In this document: one piece after another, positions 23,195-34,589 of the stretch
How the letters are laid out: every line of letters starts with the position of its first letter
Position numbering within the stretch: position 1 is the first letter of the stretch
Source of the DNA: Toxonevra muliebris
Taxonomy: Eukaryota; Arthropoda; Insecta; Diptera; Pallopteridae
Direction: 5' to 3'
DNA length: 64,000 bases
NCBI GenBank assembly: GCA_963691655.1
Contig: OY829328.1
Coordinates: 73,474,400-73,538,399 of the forward strand
Translations under genes and position numbers: made by a program
The notes under the pieces: model-generated
Database searches by the model: none
Seen by the model: only the letters and a program-made list of their open reading frames with translations
What the model was told of the DNA's origin: nothing

Positions 23195-23570
23195 TCTCCC
23201 GAGATTTGCTGCACCTGAAAAAGTAGATGACTTAAATCACCTTCCTCCACACTTTAATGATCGAGTTTTGGAATCCGTTGTGAGAGCTGAGTATAAATTG
23301 TGTTCTGAAAAATTACCAGGACTCATGAAAAATGCCGAGGTTTTGGAAGTTTTAGATTTTTGTAACACGATCAGATTTTCAACAATCAATTATCTTTTAA
23401 CAGTTTTGGCGACTCTTCCGGTCATAACAGCAAGTGGGAAGAGGTTATTTTCGACACTGAAGAGAATCAAAACTTACACACGGAACTGACTGAGCAACGA
23501 AAGACTCAGTGCCCTCGCCAATATTGTCAACCCATGGGGACAAAGGTATTGAGCCGAATAATGAGGCCCT
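23195..23570 (+). pseudogene. hAT transposase C-terminal remnant
   Basis: The frame from 23268 reads ESVVRAEYKLCSEKLPGLMK, then TVLATLPVITASGKRLFSTL and KRIKTYTRN, then a stop where the alignment continues (LSNERLSALANIVNP). This is the hAT dimerisation domain, whose consensus is (L)PVSTASSERSFSTLKRIKTYLRN...RLSGLALL. Only the last ~100 residues remain. The catalytic core and any TIRs are absent, and the frame is broken by an in-frame stop at about 23487. A poly-A run precedes it at 23140-23160. A decayed fossil. Confidence 0.8.
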
Positions 23571-23884
23571 CAAGAGGTGAAATTTTGAATTTTTTCACTT
23601 TTAACAACGTCAATTAATTGGCAATAAAGATGCAAGTGCGTAATTAACATTTGAAAATATAAATAAGCTGATTTTAACTCCATTTATTCCTAATTTAATA
23701 ACAGAAACATCCATGTAACGCTGTCCCGGAATTCCGGTCGATTGTAACGATTTCTGCAATATAATTTTTATTTACAAGCCTAAATGCCTGGAACTACTGA
23801 ATAAAATAGGCAAGACAAATAAAGTCATCATATTCTGGATCCCTGAATATAAAGAAATACAAGTAAGGAAGGGTCTAAGAATGA

Positions 23885-24575
23885 ATCTGAGTTCTAGTTA
23901 GCTTTGGTCTGAATTTAAGTTTGATTTTCGGTTTGACTTTTGGTGTGAAATTTGATTTAATTTTTTGGTATAAATTTTAATTTGACTTTGGTTCGATTTA
24001 TGGTCTTGATATCGGTCTGAGCTTTAGTCCTATTTTTGTTTGGATTTGGTTTGATTTTTGCTCTAACATCCGGACATGGTTTTAGTTTAGGTTTATGTCA
24101 GTTTCTAGGTAAAATTTTATGAATTGGTATTTCGTTTCATTTTAGGTTTAGTTTTTGGCCTAAGCTTAGGTCAGAATTTTGGTCTTATTTTTCATTTAAG
24201 ATTTGATATGAGTTTTAGTTTGACTTTGTGTTTGAATTTCGGTCTGAATTTGATTTGAATTTCGGTCTGACTTTGAATTAAATTTTGTTTTGAGATTGGG
24301 TTGTGAATGTAATCTGAATTTTGGTCTTAACCTCTGATTTTTGATTTAAATTATGGTCTGAGTTTGACCTTGATTTATGTCTTGAATTCGATCCAAATTT
24401 TAGTTTGATTCATTACTAAACTACAGAAAATCTGAAATTTCCTGGCTAATTTATAGATGTCTAACATTTGGAAAGCTTGATAATAATTTTCATTTTGACT
24501 TTGGTCTGGATTCTGCTCTGATTTTTGGTATAAAATTTTATCTGAATTTGGATTAAATTTTGGTCTGAAAATTGA
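23885..24575 (+). repeat. Dispersed 'GGTCTGAATTT' minisatellite, block 2
   Basis: Dozens of imperfect 11-15-bp units of the type TTTGGTCTGAATTT, TTTGATTTTTGG or TTTCGGTCTGA. The largest block of the family in the window. No open frame. Confidence 0.75.
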
Positions 24576-24599
24576 CTACCACCACAAAACCATAATGCA

Positions 24600-26060
24600 A
24601 GTCAATAATGTTCAGAAAAAAAAAAATACAATTACTGAAGTAAGAAAAACAAATGCAGCAATCGCGAAATAAAGTTTGCTGAAGGTTAAAGATTCTCGAT
24701 GCCTATTTTAGATGAAATGACACACATTTTTTATTTAGTTATATTTTTTTCTAAATTAAAAGAAAAACTGTTTGAATTACAGCAAACAAAACTATGTCCA
24801 ATTAATTGCAACAACAATCACTAACAACAATAAAAACAACTCATGAAATTGTTACAAAAACAACAAATAAATATCAATGGATATGATGAATTCCAACCAG
24901 TTGAATTGAAGTTAATCATCACTCACCAAAACAAGACAGTATCACGTAGACAAACGCTATTTAATTTGAAATGAAAAACGACATCAAGAAATCATGTAAA
25001 AACTAAATTTAGCCATAAAAGAAAATTTTCAATAATATTGTATACTGAATACTAATACATACATAATGCTACATTGCAATACTAGCAAATTTTTTTACTG
25101 GTTGAAATGATTTATTGAAGATAAAGCCAACAAAGTATCAAAGTGACAAAAAAGTTCTGATATCATTGAGAATTTATAAATGCAACTTTTGATTAAACAA
25201 AAAAAAAAAAAAAAATCAAATAATAAAACCTTGAAAAAAAAAAAAAACAATAGCAAAAAACCGACCAGCGTATGATTTTAGGAAGAGAAGTGCCCTGCTG
25301 CCGTCTTTATTACTGTGGTGACTGACTCATCATCAACACACCATGTTAATACTTATTTGCGTAGTTTCTTTTTGCGGCATAAAGAAACGTTTCTCTGTTT
25401 CGTTGTTTCTCTGACTTGATGGTTTAATGCCCCATATTGAAAAGAAAACCCTGATGCATTTATGTATGTATTTCGCAATTCAAATTTAGAATATTGGTAT
25501 AAATGATAAAAAATATTGCAAATAACGCAATAAGTGATTTAAGTTAAATACTCACGAATACATATGTATATGCAAGTATTTATGTACTAATATTTGTACA
25601 TATGTTTAAATTTATGTGGGAGAGATTATTTTGTATGTACTTTTTTTAAATGACTACTTTTTGTTGATGTTAAATAATAGCACTAACATAAGGAAAAAGT
25701 TTTATATTAAGCATATTGTAATCTATCTATATATATATATATATAAAAAAGCTCCGTTGAATGTTTAGTCCTAAAAGGTTTCTTTATTTCGCAAAGGATT
25801 GTCATGAAATTTGGACATTTGTCGAGTTAAGTCGATATTTATTTGAAGTTAATTTCAAATAGTTTCTTTAATATAGACCATTATTTGGACCAAAGTCAGC
25901 TTTTTTATAAAATTTAGCTACTTAATGCAAAATGCTGCTTAAACTAAAAGAGGTACATAAAAATTATGTATAGAAAGATTATAGATCTTATCGTTTGCTG
26001 AAATAAAGTCAGTGGTGGCATATATCTAAAGTTAATAGTTTACCTGTGAAATGCATTTTT
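24600..26060. other. Non-coding, AT-rich, possible Dark 5' region
   Basis: No gene recognised. It holds poly-A/T runs, a short (TA)n run at about 25729-25745, and on the minus strand a good donor (TTTTG followed by GTGAGTGATG near 24925) that could end a Dark non-coding exon. This is speculative. Confidence 0.3.
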
Positions 26061-26063
26061 ATA

Positions 26064-27336
26064 TTGTGAGTATAAATGTATAAACTCGTAATTGTGACTA
26101 ACTTCATATCTATCATACGCGCCATTTTTTTTGACATTGACAGCTATTCTATCTCGAAGAGCGCCGAAAATACTATAAGAATTGATCTGTCAAATAATTT
26201 TCATAATTTTACAAAAGTGTTTTACTATAGCTGAAAATGTCGAATTTCGTGCCAACAAAACAACAATTGCGGGAAGTTTTAATTTGCTTCTTCCATTTAA
26301 AGAAAAACGCAACTGAAGCACATCGTTTACTCACTGAAGCTTATCCTGACTGTGCTATAGACGTTAGAATGTGTCAGGTGTGGTATGCCCGTTTCAAACG
26401 TGGTGATTTTGATGTTGAAGACAGGGAACGTTCAGGCGGCCCGAAAAAGTTCGAAGATGAAGAATCGAAGGCATTACTCGAAGAAGATTCATGTCAAACG
26501 CAACAAGAACTTGCAGAATATTTAGGAGTTGATCAATCAACCATTTCTAAACGATTAAAAGCATTGGGAATGATTCAAAAGCAAGGAAATTGGGTGCCGT
26601 ACGAATTGAAGCCGAGAGACGTCGAACGACGATTTTTCACATGTGAACTGCTGATTGAACGACAGAAAAGAAAGGGTTTTCTGCATCGTATTGTGACTGA
26701 CGATGAAAAGTGGATACGTTACGATAACCCAAAGCGTAAAAAATTATGGGGACCGCTCGGACATGCATCAACATCAACGGCAAAGCCAAACATCCATGGA
26801 TCCAAGCTCATGCTGTATATTTGGTGGGATATGAAAGGTGTCGTGTATTATGAGCTGTTGTTGAAACCGAATGAAACGATCACTGGCGACCGCTACCGAC
26901 TACAATTGATGCGTTTGAGCCGAGCATTAAAGTTATCCAGAATATGAGAATAGACACGACGAAGTTATTCTTCAGCACGACAATGCTCGGCCGTATGTTG
27001 CAAGGCAAGTAAAAACATACTTGGAAACGCTGAAATGGAAAGTGCTACCCCACCCGCCGTATTCTCCAGACATTGCTCCTTCTGATTACCACTTGTTCCG
27101 ATCGATGACACATGGCCTGGCTGAACAGCACTTCCGTTCTTACGAAGAACTCAAAAAATGGGTCGATTCGTGGATAGCCTCAAAAGATGAGGAGTTCTTT
27201 CGACGCGGAATCCGTATGCTACCAGAAAGATGGGAAAAGGTTGTGGCTAACGATGGACAATACTTTAAAGAATAAATTTATAATCACTTTTTCCCAATAA
27301 ATGTCCAAATTACGAAAAAATAATTCATACTCCCAA
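26064..27336 (+). mobile_element. mariner transposon, about 1.27 kb
   Basis: The transposase remnant (26237-27275) is bracketed by diverged inverted termini: TTGTGAGTATAAAT at about 26066 and the inverse of TTGGGAGTATGAATT ending at about 27335. Both are followed inward by a CGTAATT block. TA lies next to each end. The TIR identity is low, so the boundaries are approximate. Confidence 0.65.
26237..27275 (+). pseudogene. mariner transposase (DD34D), frameshifted
   Basis: Starts MSNFVPTKQQLREVLICFFH. The N-terminal paired helix-turn-helix half contains QELAEYLGVDQSTISKRLKA, then the mariner signature WVPYEL (family WVPHEL). The catalytic triad is visible: IVTDDEKW, then QHDNARPY, then YSPDIAPSDYHLF, spaced as the DD34D of mariner. 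A single frameshift near 26930, after LSRALK, splits the frame. The correct frame continues PEYENRHDEVILQHDNARP, and the protein ends DGQYFKE at 27275. Otherwise the length (about 345 residues) is complete. The encoded enzyme would be inactive as written. Confidence 0.9.
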
Positions 27337-27539
27337 TATTAAAAATTTGTTCCCCTTACATTTGTTATTGTAAATATTTATGTTTTTCCTAGAACCAATG
27401 CCAACGATTTTTTTACTTCGCTCGCTGTGATTTCCACCACACAAACACAAAGCAGAAAAGAATGCGTATGAGCTTTGCGTTTGAAATTCTTTTTCATTTG
27501 CAAGAATGTAACTACATATTACTAATTTGATCAGAGTAT

Positions 27540-27645
27540 TTCATAGTGATGAGTGGATGAGTTGGTTGGAAGGGGAGGTAAAGTAGTGGATGTAGGAAAG
27601 AGTTGTGGAATAGTGAGTTCGAATCCCACTTGAAGCGGGACCAAA
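27540..27645 (+). other. tRNA-like/SINE-like segment
   Basis: GAGTTCGAATCCCAC (27620-27634) is a good Pol III B box, with an A-box-like TGGATGAGTTGGTTGG about 60 bases upstream. I could not close a cloverleaf, so it is at best a decayed tRNA-derived repeat. Confidence 0.3.
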
Positions 27646-27764
27646 AATTTTATTTTTTTTTTCAATATGTTTTATTTTTTATCGCTGTGGTGGGAAAAAA
27701 TAAATATACAACAAAAAACAAATACCGACAAAGGTGAATATAAAACATGCAAACACACAAGAGA

Positions 27765-28800
27765 CATCTTGAAGTCATATTTCCAGAATATATTTTCTTA
27801 GGGGGGAGAATGGTTCATAGCTATTCTTAATGGCTTTTAGTAAAGTGGGCGTGGCACCTCCCATAAAATCCGAATAGTTTTTTGAGTATATCTCAAGAAC
27901 CATTTATAGCACGCTACAGAAATTTGGTACAATAACAAGAATTGACAATGACATGGTGCAACAAGAATATGGGTGGGAGTGACAAAGGGGGTGTGGCACC
28001 TTCTATATAACCTGGATTTCTATTATGAGATACATATCATAGGAGCCATTTATGGTACGGTACTAAAATTTAGATTCTTTCAGTTTGTTGAATTAGTGGA
28101 CCATGCCCCTTTTTTATTTACTACTACCATTTCTACTTCTATTTTCTATTAATTTTAGCCTTCTTTTTTCTACAATTTTTTATTATTTTCTACTACTTTT
28201 CCAACCAATATTTTTTACTACTATTTTACTACTTTTTTATACTACTTTTTTAATACTTTTTTCTACTACTTTTTTAATAATTTTTTTCTACAATTTTTTT
28301 TTTATTTTGTACCGCTACTTTCTACTATTTCTACTACTATTTTCTATTAGTTTTAGCCTTTTTTTTTCCACAATTTTTTATTATTTTCCACTACTTTTTC
28401 AACCAATATTTTTTAATTACTATTTTACTACTTTTTTCCTATTGCTTTGTTTTCTACAATTTTTTTTTTATTTTGTACCATTACTTTCAACTATTTTTTT
28501 ACTACCTTTTTACAATTTTTTCTACTACTATTTTTTAATATTATTTCTACCACTCTTTCTACTCCATTTTCTCTACTTTTTGCACTACTACGTTTAACTA
28601 TTTTTCTACTACATTTTCTACTACTTTTTTATTACTTTTTTTCAATAATTTTTAATAATACTTTCCTATTCGTTTTCCTACTATCTTTTTTACTACTATT
28701 TTCTTCTAGTTTTTTACTGCTATTTTCTACTACTTTTTTAACTATTATTTCTTACTTTATGAAATATCTTAAGACCCTGCTTCGCTGTCTTAAAATCTGT
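27765..28800 (-). repeat. Dispersed repeat family C, copy 2, with TTTCTACTACTA array
   Basis: Inverted relative to 13660-14420. The conserved segment (27765-28100) carries GAAGTCATATTTCCAGAATA and CAGTTTGTTGAATTAGTGGA. The array of TTTCTACTACTATTTT-like units (28105-28760) is longer than in copy 1. Poly-Phe/Leu open frames here are artefacts. Confidence 0.7.
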
Positions 28801-29078
28801 TAGGTGGCGCTGTTTTTATAATAAATATCAAATTGGTTCAAATTTTTAAATAATTTTTGTGGATTTTCAAAAATGGTCTTTGATATGAATATAGATCCTC
28901 TTGAAATATTGTTTCTACTGAAATCTAATAAAATTGTTCAGCAAAAAAAAAAAATATTTAAAAGTTATTCCTTTTTACTACAGATATGCTGGAATTTCTA
29001 TCTAACTGCTGAATGGTCCCTTTAGCATCAAATGGGTTAAAAATTTTCTTCAATTGCGGGGGTATAAATTTAAAATTT

Positions 29079-29325
29079 TGCAACAGAAACGAGCTTTCAT
29101 TACACTTAAACGAAACTAATAAGAACGAAGGTATGTTGTTGTTAGTGTTTAGCGAACGAGGTCATATGGGGATCGCTTTAGTGAGAGAGCTTGATTCCAT
29201 ATAACTGCACTTTCCTTACATGTGTTACATACGTGTACTACGTCGTGCTTATGCCGATAAGTGCAGAGAGGGTCAATAGAAAAAAAGCTTCAGAAAATAG
29301 TAAAAAGAAGAGTGCGCAAAAACTT
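29079..29325 (+). repeat. Dispersed repeat family D, copy 2
   Basis: Same orientation and order as 22413-22725, from TGCAACAGAAACGAG through CGAACGAGGTCATATGGGGA to the ACGTGTACTACGTCGTG and AAAAAAGCTTCAG blocks. No coding frame. Confidence 0.7.
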
Positions 29326-29329
29326 TAAC

Positions 29330-30885
29330 AACAACATTCACGGTAGAAATCGTGTTTTTGTTGTTCTCTAACAAAACCAGTTGTGCAGTTTTATCTCATA
29401 TTCTTGAAACCACATTTCGTTTACTTCATTTTTAATACAACTTACTTTTTGCCAAAAAATTGCTAAGTCTAACCAATTTTCTAAATTCTAAAGTATTTTG
29501 AAAATATTCTAACAATTCTTGATTACTATAAAAGCTTTCTTTGCCCACAAAATGTACCAAATTTTAAAAACATGTACCAATGTACCAAGCGCAAAAAAAT
29601 ACCAGTTTTGGTAGAATTATACCAAAGTGGCAACTGTGTGTTTGTGTCGATATGTGTAGAGAGAATCAATAGAAGAAAAGCAACTCTTAGCGCTATGCAA
29701 AGAGTTGAGCTAGTCACAATGAGGAATACCCTCAGCAAAATTCAAAGACGGGACTGTGTCTGAATCACGGGAGTTTTGAGAACATGTCCCACGGCAGCTA
29801 TGGAGGCATTGACGTCACTCCTCTACACATAGTAATAGAGACGGAACGGCTGCCAAAAAGACACTTATATGCATATAAATGGAAGGAGCTGGCAAGGAGA
29901 AGGTCTTCAGCAGTAGTGACCTCGAAAGTATCTCTGCTGATCTTGTTGTAGTCACCCTGCCTAGAGATGATATGAACAAGAAATGTAACTTCGAAAAATA
30001 CTTCAAAGTTATACTTAGTCACAAGAGAGAATGGGATATCCAGACTGTCCATACCCCTCACAAAGAACATACACTTAGATTTCAAAAAAGAATATTGAAT
30101 TTTTTTTAATTTCCCATCAACAATTTTTTTTTTTGTCAAATTTCTAGAATAAAATGGATAAAAATTTCTACACGCCACGTCACTCTTTGTTGGCAATGAT
30201 AACTTAACCTCCCAGAGTAAAAATTTTCTAAGAAAAGCTTGGATTCGGCATACATCTGTAGGTCCCTTCCATTCGTTTAGATATGATTCGTACAGCATGA
30301 ATAAATTAGTGGCAGTTAATTAGAAATCTAGTAATATCTTTTAGCTAACTAACCGGCAGGTTCTGTAACCCAAGTAGCGAAGTATGTTCTTTCTAATTTT
30401 ATCATGGCAGCGGCAGAGTAAATATTTTGCTATTTCCTTGCTTATTCAAGTTGGCTTCTATTAATTTAATCTTTTCAAATAAATAATTTCAAATTACATA
30501 CAAAAAGTGAATACTAAGTTCTGATTAATTGTACCAATAATAATGTCACGAAAAGTGTTATCTTATCTACTGCACAGTTAATATATTTTAGATTTTTAAT
30601 TTTAGTTGTTATTCAATAAACTTTTCTAGTACCAGACTTAGTGACGACTGCAAAAACTTAAATATTTATCAAAGAAAAAACAAAATGATTCATTATCCAG
30701 TAGCAATTATTATTGTTAAACAGTTAATTTTGTTATCTTACTTGCAGACTCGAATTCGTAGGGTATAGTGGATACCTTTTCAAAAGTATTTCATAATTTT
30801 TCAATTCAAATTATTCCAAATTAATTTCATATAATTTTAATGCATTCCAAAATAGTCAAAGGAACTTAAGAAAACTTAAAATTTA
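29330..30885. other. Non-coding, no gene supported
   Basis: Two overlapping frames on opposite strands (29798-30298 minus, 29879-30109 plus) have no recognisable domain and overlap each other, so I do not call either. Confidence 0.4.
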
Positions 30886-31425
30886 TTTCAGATTATTCCA
30901 AATGTGTATTTCAGTAAACTCTAAATATACTTTAGAATATTTCATTTATAATTAGAAAATTCTAATTGTACTTCAGAAAATATAATTCAATTTCATTTGT
31001 AATTTTCTGAAGAGTATTCGAAATTTTCTGAAGTATAATTGGAATTTATTAAAGTATTATACTTACAAATTAAATTTTTTGCAGTACATTTGTAATTTTC
31101 TTAAGAACGTATGAAATACTCTGAAATACATTTGAAATTTTATGAAGTACATTTGGAATTTTTTAAAGTACTTACAAATTAAATTTTCTGCAGTATATTT
31201 ATAATTTTCTTAAACACGAATGAAATACCCTGAAGTACATTAAAATGATGTACAAACAATTGAAATTATCTGAAGTACTATTAGTAATATTCCAAAGTAG
31301 AAATTATATTTTCTGGAATACAAATTAAATTTTTTTAAAGTACATTAGGAATTTTTTAAAGTACTTACAAATTAAACTTCCTGCAGTTTATTTGTAATTT
31401 TTTTAAGAACGAAAAAAATTAAAAT
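30886..31425 (+). repeat. Diverged minisatellite of CTGAAGTACATTTGNAATTTT units
   Basis: Repeated TGAAGTACATTTG, AATTTTCTTAAGAACG and AGTACTTACAAATTAAATTT blocks recur several times, suggesting a higher-order unit of about 100-130 bp built of shorter units. AT-rich, non-coding. Confidence 0.7.
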
Positions 31426-31953
31426 AAATTATTAAATATTGAAAAATTGTGCTTGTGTTTTATTTGCGTTTAAGTTTATTTGCAATGCTTGCTCTCTGCA
31501 TTTACGAAACACCAACAATGGTTTTATTGAAAGCATCTAAAACTTCCGAAGTGTTTACTGTAACCGAACATTTTCGTTAAAAGCTTCATATGTACTAAAA
31601 AGCAAACAAAAACGGACTTGAAAATAAAAACAAGTAAAATTAAAATACTGTTCACATAATAGAGAGCCTTGTTCACTCTTTAGAACCTAGTGTACAAAAG
31701 ATGTTGGACTTTTTTTTTGTCCACTCGTTTGGATGTTCATATATGCGAGCGTCTATATAACCGAGCGGATACTGTATATACTGAGCATCACGAACAACAA
31801 AATAGACAGTATTATTAACTGAGAACGCGTAGCTTTCGCTCATAAAACGAATGCCACACTTAGAGAAATCTTCGCCAACCTCAAAGCTCCCATTGAAAAA
31901 CAACAACACCATAATGTGATATACCAAATCACAAATACATCAAAAATTTGTAG

Positions 31954-32265
31954 TTGTTTGTGAATTATTGCTCGTTCGAGACTTCGTGTAATGGCCGGAA
32001 AAATGAGAACTTCGGTAAAATATACATCGGAACCACAAAGACAACGCTAAAAGTACGAATGCACGAACATGAACAGAGTGTTAGAGATAACAGAATGACA
32101 ACAGCGCTGGCTAAGCATATGGTGGAGAGTAAGCACACAACGGACTACAATAAAGTTAAAATTCTAGACAAGGAGAGCAATTGCAGAAAACGATTTACAT
32201 TAGAAAGCTTATATATACCTACAGAAAAACATCGAGATAACGATAAACAGAAAGGAGGAGGTTGA
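31954..32265 (+). pseudogene. GIY-YIG endonuclease domain of a Penelope-like element
   Basis: The frame reads GKIYIGTTKTTLKVRMHEHE, then TALAKHMVESKHTTDYNKVK and ILDKESNCRKRFTLESLYI. The family pattern is (G)KIYIG(T/S)T...L..R..EH...TALA.H....H..D.....IL..E....KR...E.. and it fits throughout: the IYIG motif, the conserved R in helix 1, the H of TALAKH and the catalytic E of LESLYI. About 100 residues, C-terminal part only. The upstream part is out of frame with stops, so it is a fragment of a dead element. Confidence 0.8.
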
Positions 32266-32394
32266 CCACATAAGCAAATTATACATTGCAGCAATTTAGT
32301 TTAAAAGTTTAATGTTAAGTGTTCATATTGGATTCTGTATATTCATTTAATTTATTTTATTAATTTTTTCGTATGTTGAATTTTTTTTTGACTC

Positions 32395-32421
32395 CTGATG
32401 ATGCCACCGAAGCGGGCGAAA
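32395..32421 (+). ncRNA. Hammerhead-like hairpin in the Penelope 3' region
   Basis: CTGATGA (32395-32401), one unpaired T, stem GCC/GGC (32403-32405 with 32415-32417) around loop ACCGAAGCG, then GAAA (32418-32421). This matches the conserved core order of hammerhead ribozymes, which are known in Penelope-like elements. Stem III could be AC/GT with a short loop (to 32429). Stem I pairing is not convincing. It is probably decayed. Confidence 0.4.
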
Positions 32422-32500
32422 CGTTGAGTAAATGATGAAAAAATTTATCTAATTTTTTGCATCTAATCTAGTCAATAAAAAAAACATTTTTATTAAAATT

Positions 32501-33285
32501 TTCTCAACCATTCATGTTGTGCCAGTTATATTTTATGCCGAATCCGAACGGTGAAGTGAAAACCTTTTTTTACTCTTGGTGGTTTTTCTTCTTTTTTTTC
32601 TTTCTATTTTTGACCGTCACTACTAAGTTACGACAGCGACTTTAAGATTCTACTAGAATAAAATTATTTAAAAATTATGCTATATTTTGACAATGAAATT
32701 AAACTGAATTCCCAATAGCTATTAATTTTCCTAATGGGATGATAGAAATAAAGTATACTCATGTATGTATGTATGTGTATAGTTTGTGGTTTTCTTATCA
32801 GTTTCTTAATAAAAAAAAATTAAATTAATTCGAATTTCTACGATAAAACCATTGTTAAAATTAAATTAAGCTGAATTAAATAAATAACAAATTATTGTGC
32901 ATTTATATACTTACTTTGAATTATTAGAAATATAACAATGAGAAACCTGACGGTTTGATTTTATTTTTGTATATTTTATTCACGGACTATACCTGCTTCG
33001 AATAATCAGGACACGTATAAAATCATTTCCGCACAAAATTGATAAAAAAAAAAATTATAAACACAAAAATGGTTAACATTTTCCAAATCTACGATTGATG
33101 TTCAACTAACCTCTTCAATAAACAATTACGAACTGAATGCAAAACCTTCTTTATAATTAATTCTAAGATATGACTTCATATCAATATGGTGAGCAGTGAC
33201 CAAGGAGACTCAATATTAATATGTAGAGCAACTAATAATAAGGGAATTTACCTTTTTTTTTAAATATATTAACGATTTGTTTTCA
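32501..33285. other. Non-coding, nothing specific seen
   Basis: AT-rich, with a short (TATG)n run near 32762-32775. No frame or TIR recognised. Confidence 0.45.
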
Positions 33286-33289
33286 CCAT

Positions 33290-33605
33290 TGTAGAAGTAT
33301 TTAGAGGTAGATGCCTTGGTTCAAAAAGCAGCCATTTTGAATTTTTGACAAGTAAGAGGAACATTTTTTGAAATGGGAACAAAAGAGTGAGTTAGTTAGT
33401 AGATTATTAATACTACTTTTAAAACTTAGTACTAAATTATAAATTTTTTTTTATAATAAAAAATAAAAAATAATGTTATTTAAATTTGTTTTCTTTATTA
33501 TCAAATACCTTGAACATGTTAAGTCTTAAAAAAAAATATAAAAGGCAGCAACTAATTCTCCCTATGTACATGTAATACTATGCAAATTATTTTCTTATAA
33601 ATTCT
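33290..33605 (+). repeat. Dispersed repeat family B, copy 1
   Basis: Matches 56275-56590 in the same orientation. Shared blocks: GTATTTAGAGGTAGATGCC, AGATTATTAATACTACTTTT, CCTTGAACATGT and ATTTTCTTATAAATTCTC. The left end carries GGTAGATGC followed by TTTGACAAGTAAGAGGAAC. That block is found inverted at the right end of copy 2, so the family has TIRs. Confidence 0.75.
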
Positions 33606-33955
33606 CTATATTCTATTGTATTCCCGGTAGTAACCTGTTTAAAAGTTGTCAGACAAGCCAATCTTGCTGAGGAATCTCAGCAACTGATGTGGCTTTATGG
33701 TTATGATATCCCCCACTACTTGGATGGTAATGCCCCACGTATCTCTTCCTCCTGCGAGTGAGTGCCTTGCGGTGCATTAACTTGCCATTTAGCTTTCTTA
33801 CTTTCCTATATTCTTAATCTCCTACTTTTCAAATACCCTCTCCATCTCTCATAAAATCAAAGTTTTATAAAGCAAACACAAATAGAAATGCAAAACAAGG
33901 AAAGCAGCAGTACAACAAAATATTTACCAGAACAACAACAACAGAGCTTTGTTTT
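33606..33955. other. Non-coding, nothing assigned
   Basis: No domain-bearing frame. Short overlapping frames at 33865-34083 lie in AACAACA-rich repeat sequence. Confidence 0.4.
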
Positions 33956-33959
33956 TGCG

Positions 33960-34185
33960 ACCATAATGGCGGAGCACTGCTGTGAATGTCAAAATCAGTT
34001 AACGAAAGCAGTAATACAACACGGAAATGATAATATATCTTTGTTGTTGCAGCCATTATGGCGGACCAAAAAAAAGTAAACAAACTTTTAGCAACCAGTG
34101 TTCCTTACAACGAAAAAACATGGCGTCATAAGAAGAAGGATGAGCTGCTGGTAACTCCACCTCATATAAATTCACCTTGCTGTTT
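33960..34185 (+). repeat. Dispersed repeat family E, copy 2
   Basis: Relative of 6300-6600. Internally it has CCATAATGGCGG at 33961 and its inverse CCATTATGGCGG near 34054. It ends in GCTGGTAACTCCACCTCATA. Confidence 0.5.
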
Positions 34186-34249
34186 TTCTTTCTTTCATGC
34201 TCTTTTGCTCTGCTTTCTTCATCTGTCACAATCCAGCGATAAATGGAAG

Positions 34250-34400
34250 CACTAGAATAGCGCTAAACAAGTGCTCGATTGCAAGCACTTAAGTGCACTA
34301 CAAGATCATGTGTTCCATATAAATTTTAACATTGCATGTCCTAGGAGACAAGCACTTGTTTAGTGCAGCACTTTTAGCGCTAAACAAGCGCAAGAAAGAA
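34250..34400. repeat. Cluster of AGCGCTAAACAAG / GCACTTGTTTAG repeats
   Basis: TAGCGCTAAACAAG occurs at about 34259 and 34374 in direct orientation. Inverse pieces (CACTTGTTTAGTGC, GCACTTAAGTGC) lie between. The whole 150 bp is quasi-palindromic, like a small foldback repeat. Confidence 0.55.
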
Positions 34401-34589
34401 TGCGTTAGATAGGCACTTCCGCTCATTCATTCGCTGCTTCGTGCTTACTTTAGTTGAGAAAGAGAGGAGAGAGAAAAAATATCGAGTATCGATTCATGCA
34501 TTCATAATTTTTCATTGCTGCGTCATTTTATTTTATTGTTTTCTTTTGCTTTTTTGTTTGTTTTAAGCCAAAATATATATTAAAAGAAA

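Larger units (their letters stand above)
31670..32500 (+). mobile_element. Penelope-like retroelement, 3' remnant
   Basis: Decayed coding sequence with stops (VHICERLYNRADTVY and later TKRNLRQP-type residues) leads into an open GIY-YIG endonuclease domain (31954-32265), followed by a 3' region with a hammerhead-like hairpin at 32395-32421. GIY-YIG after a reverse transcriptase is the hallmark of Penelope-like elements (known). The reverse transcriptase is not preserved here. Confidence 0.75.

Noticed and set aside
28103..28803. Long open frames rich in Phe, Leu and Tyr (also 13673-14107 on the minus strand)
   Set aside because: They are translations of TTTCTACTACTA-type arrays; no domain and extreme composition.
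29798..30298. 166-codon minus-strand frame
   Set aside because: Overlaps an equally plausible plus-strand frame. Neither has a family match by eye.
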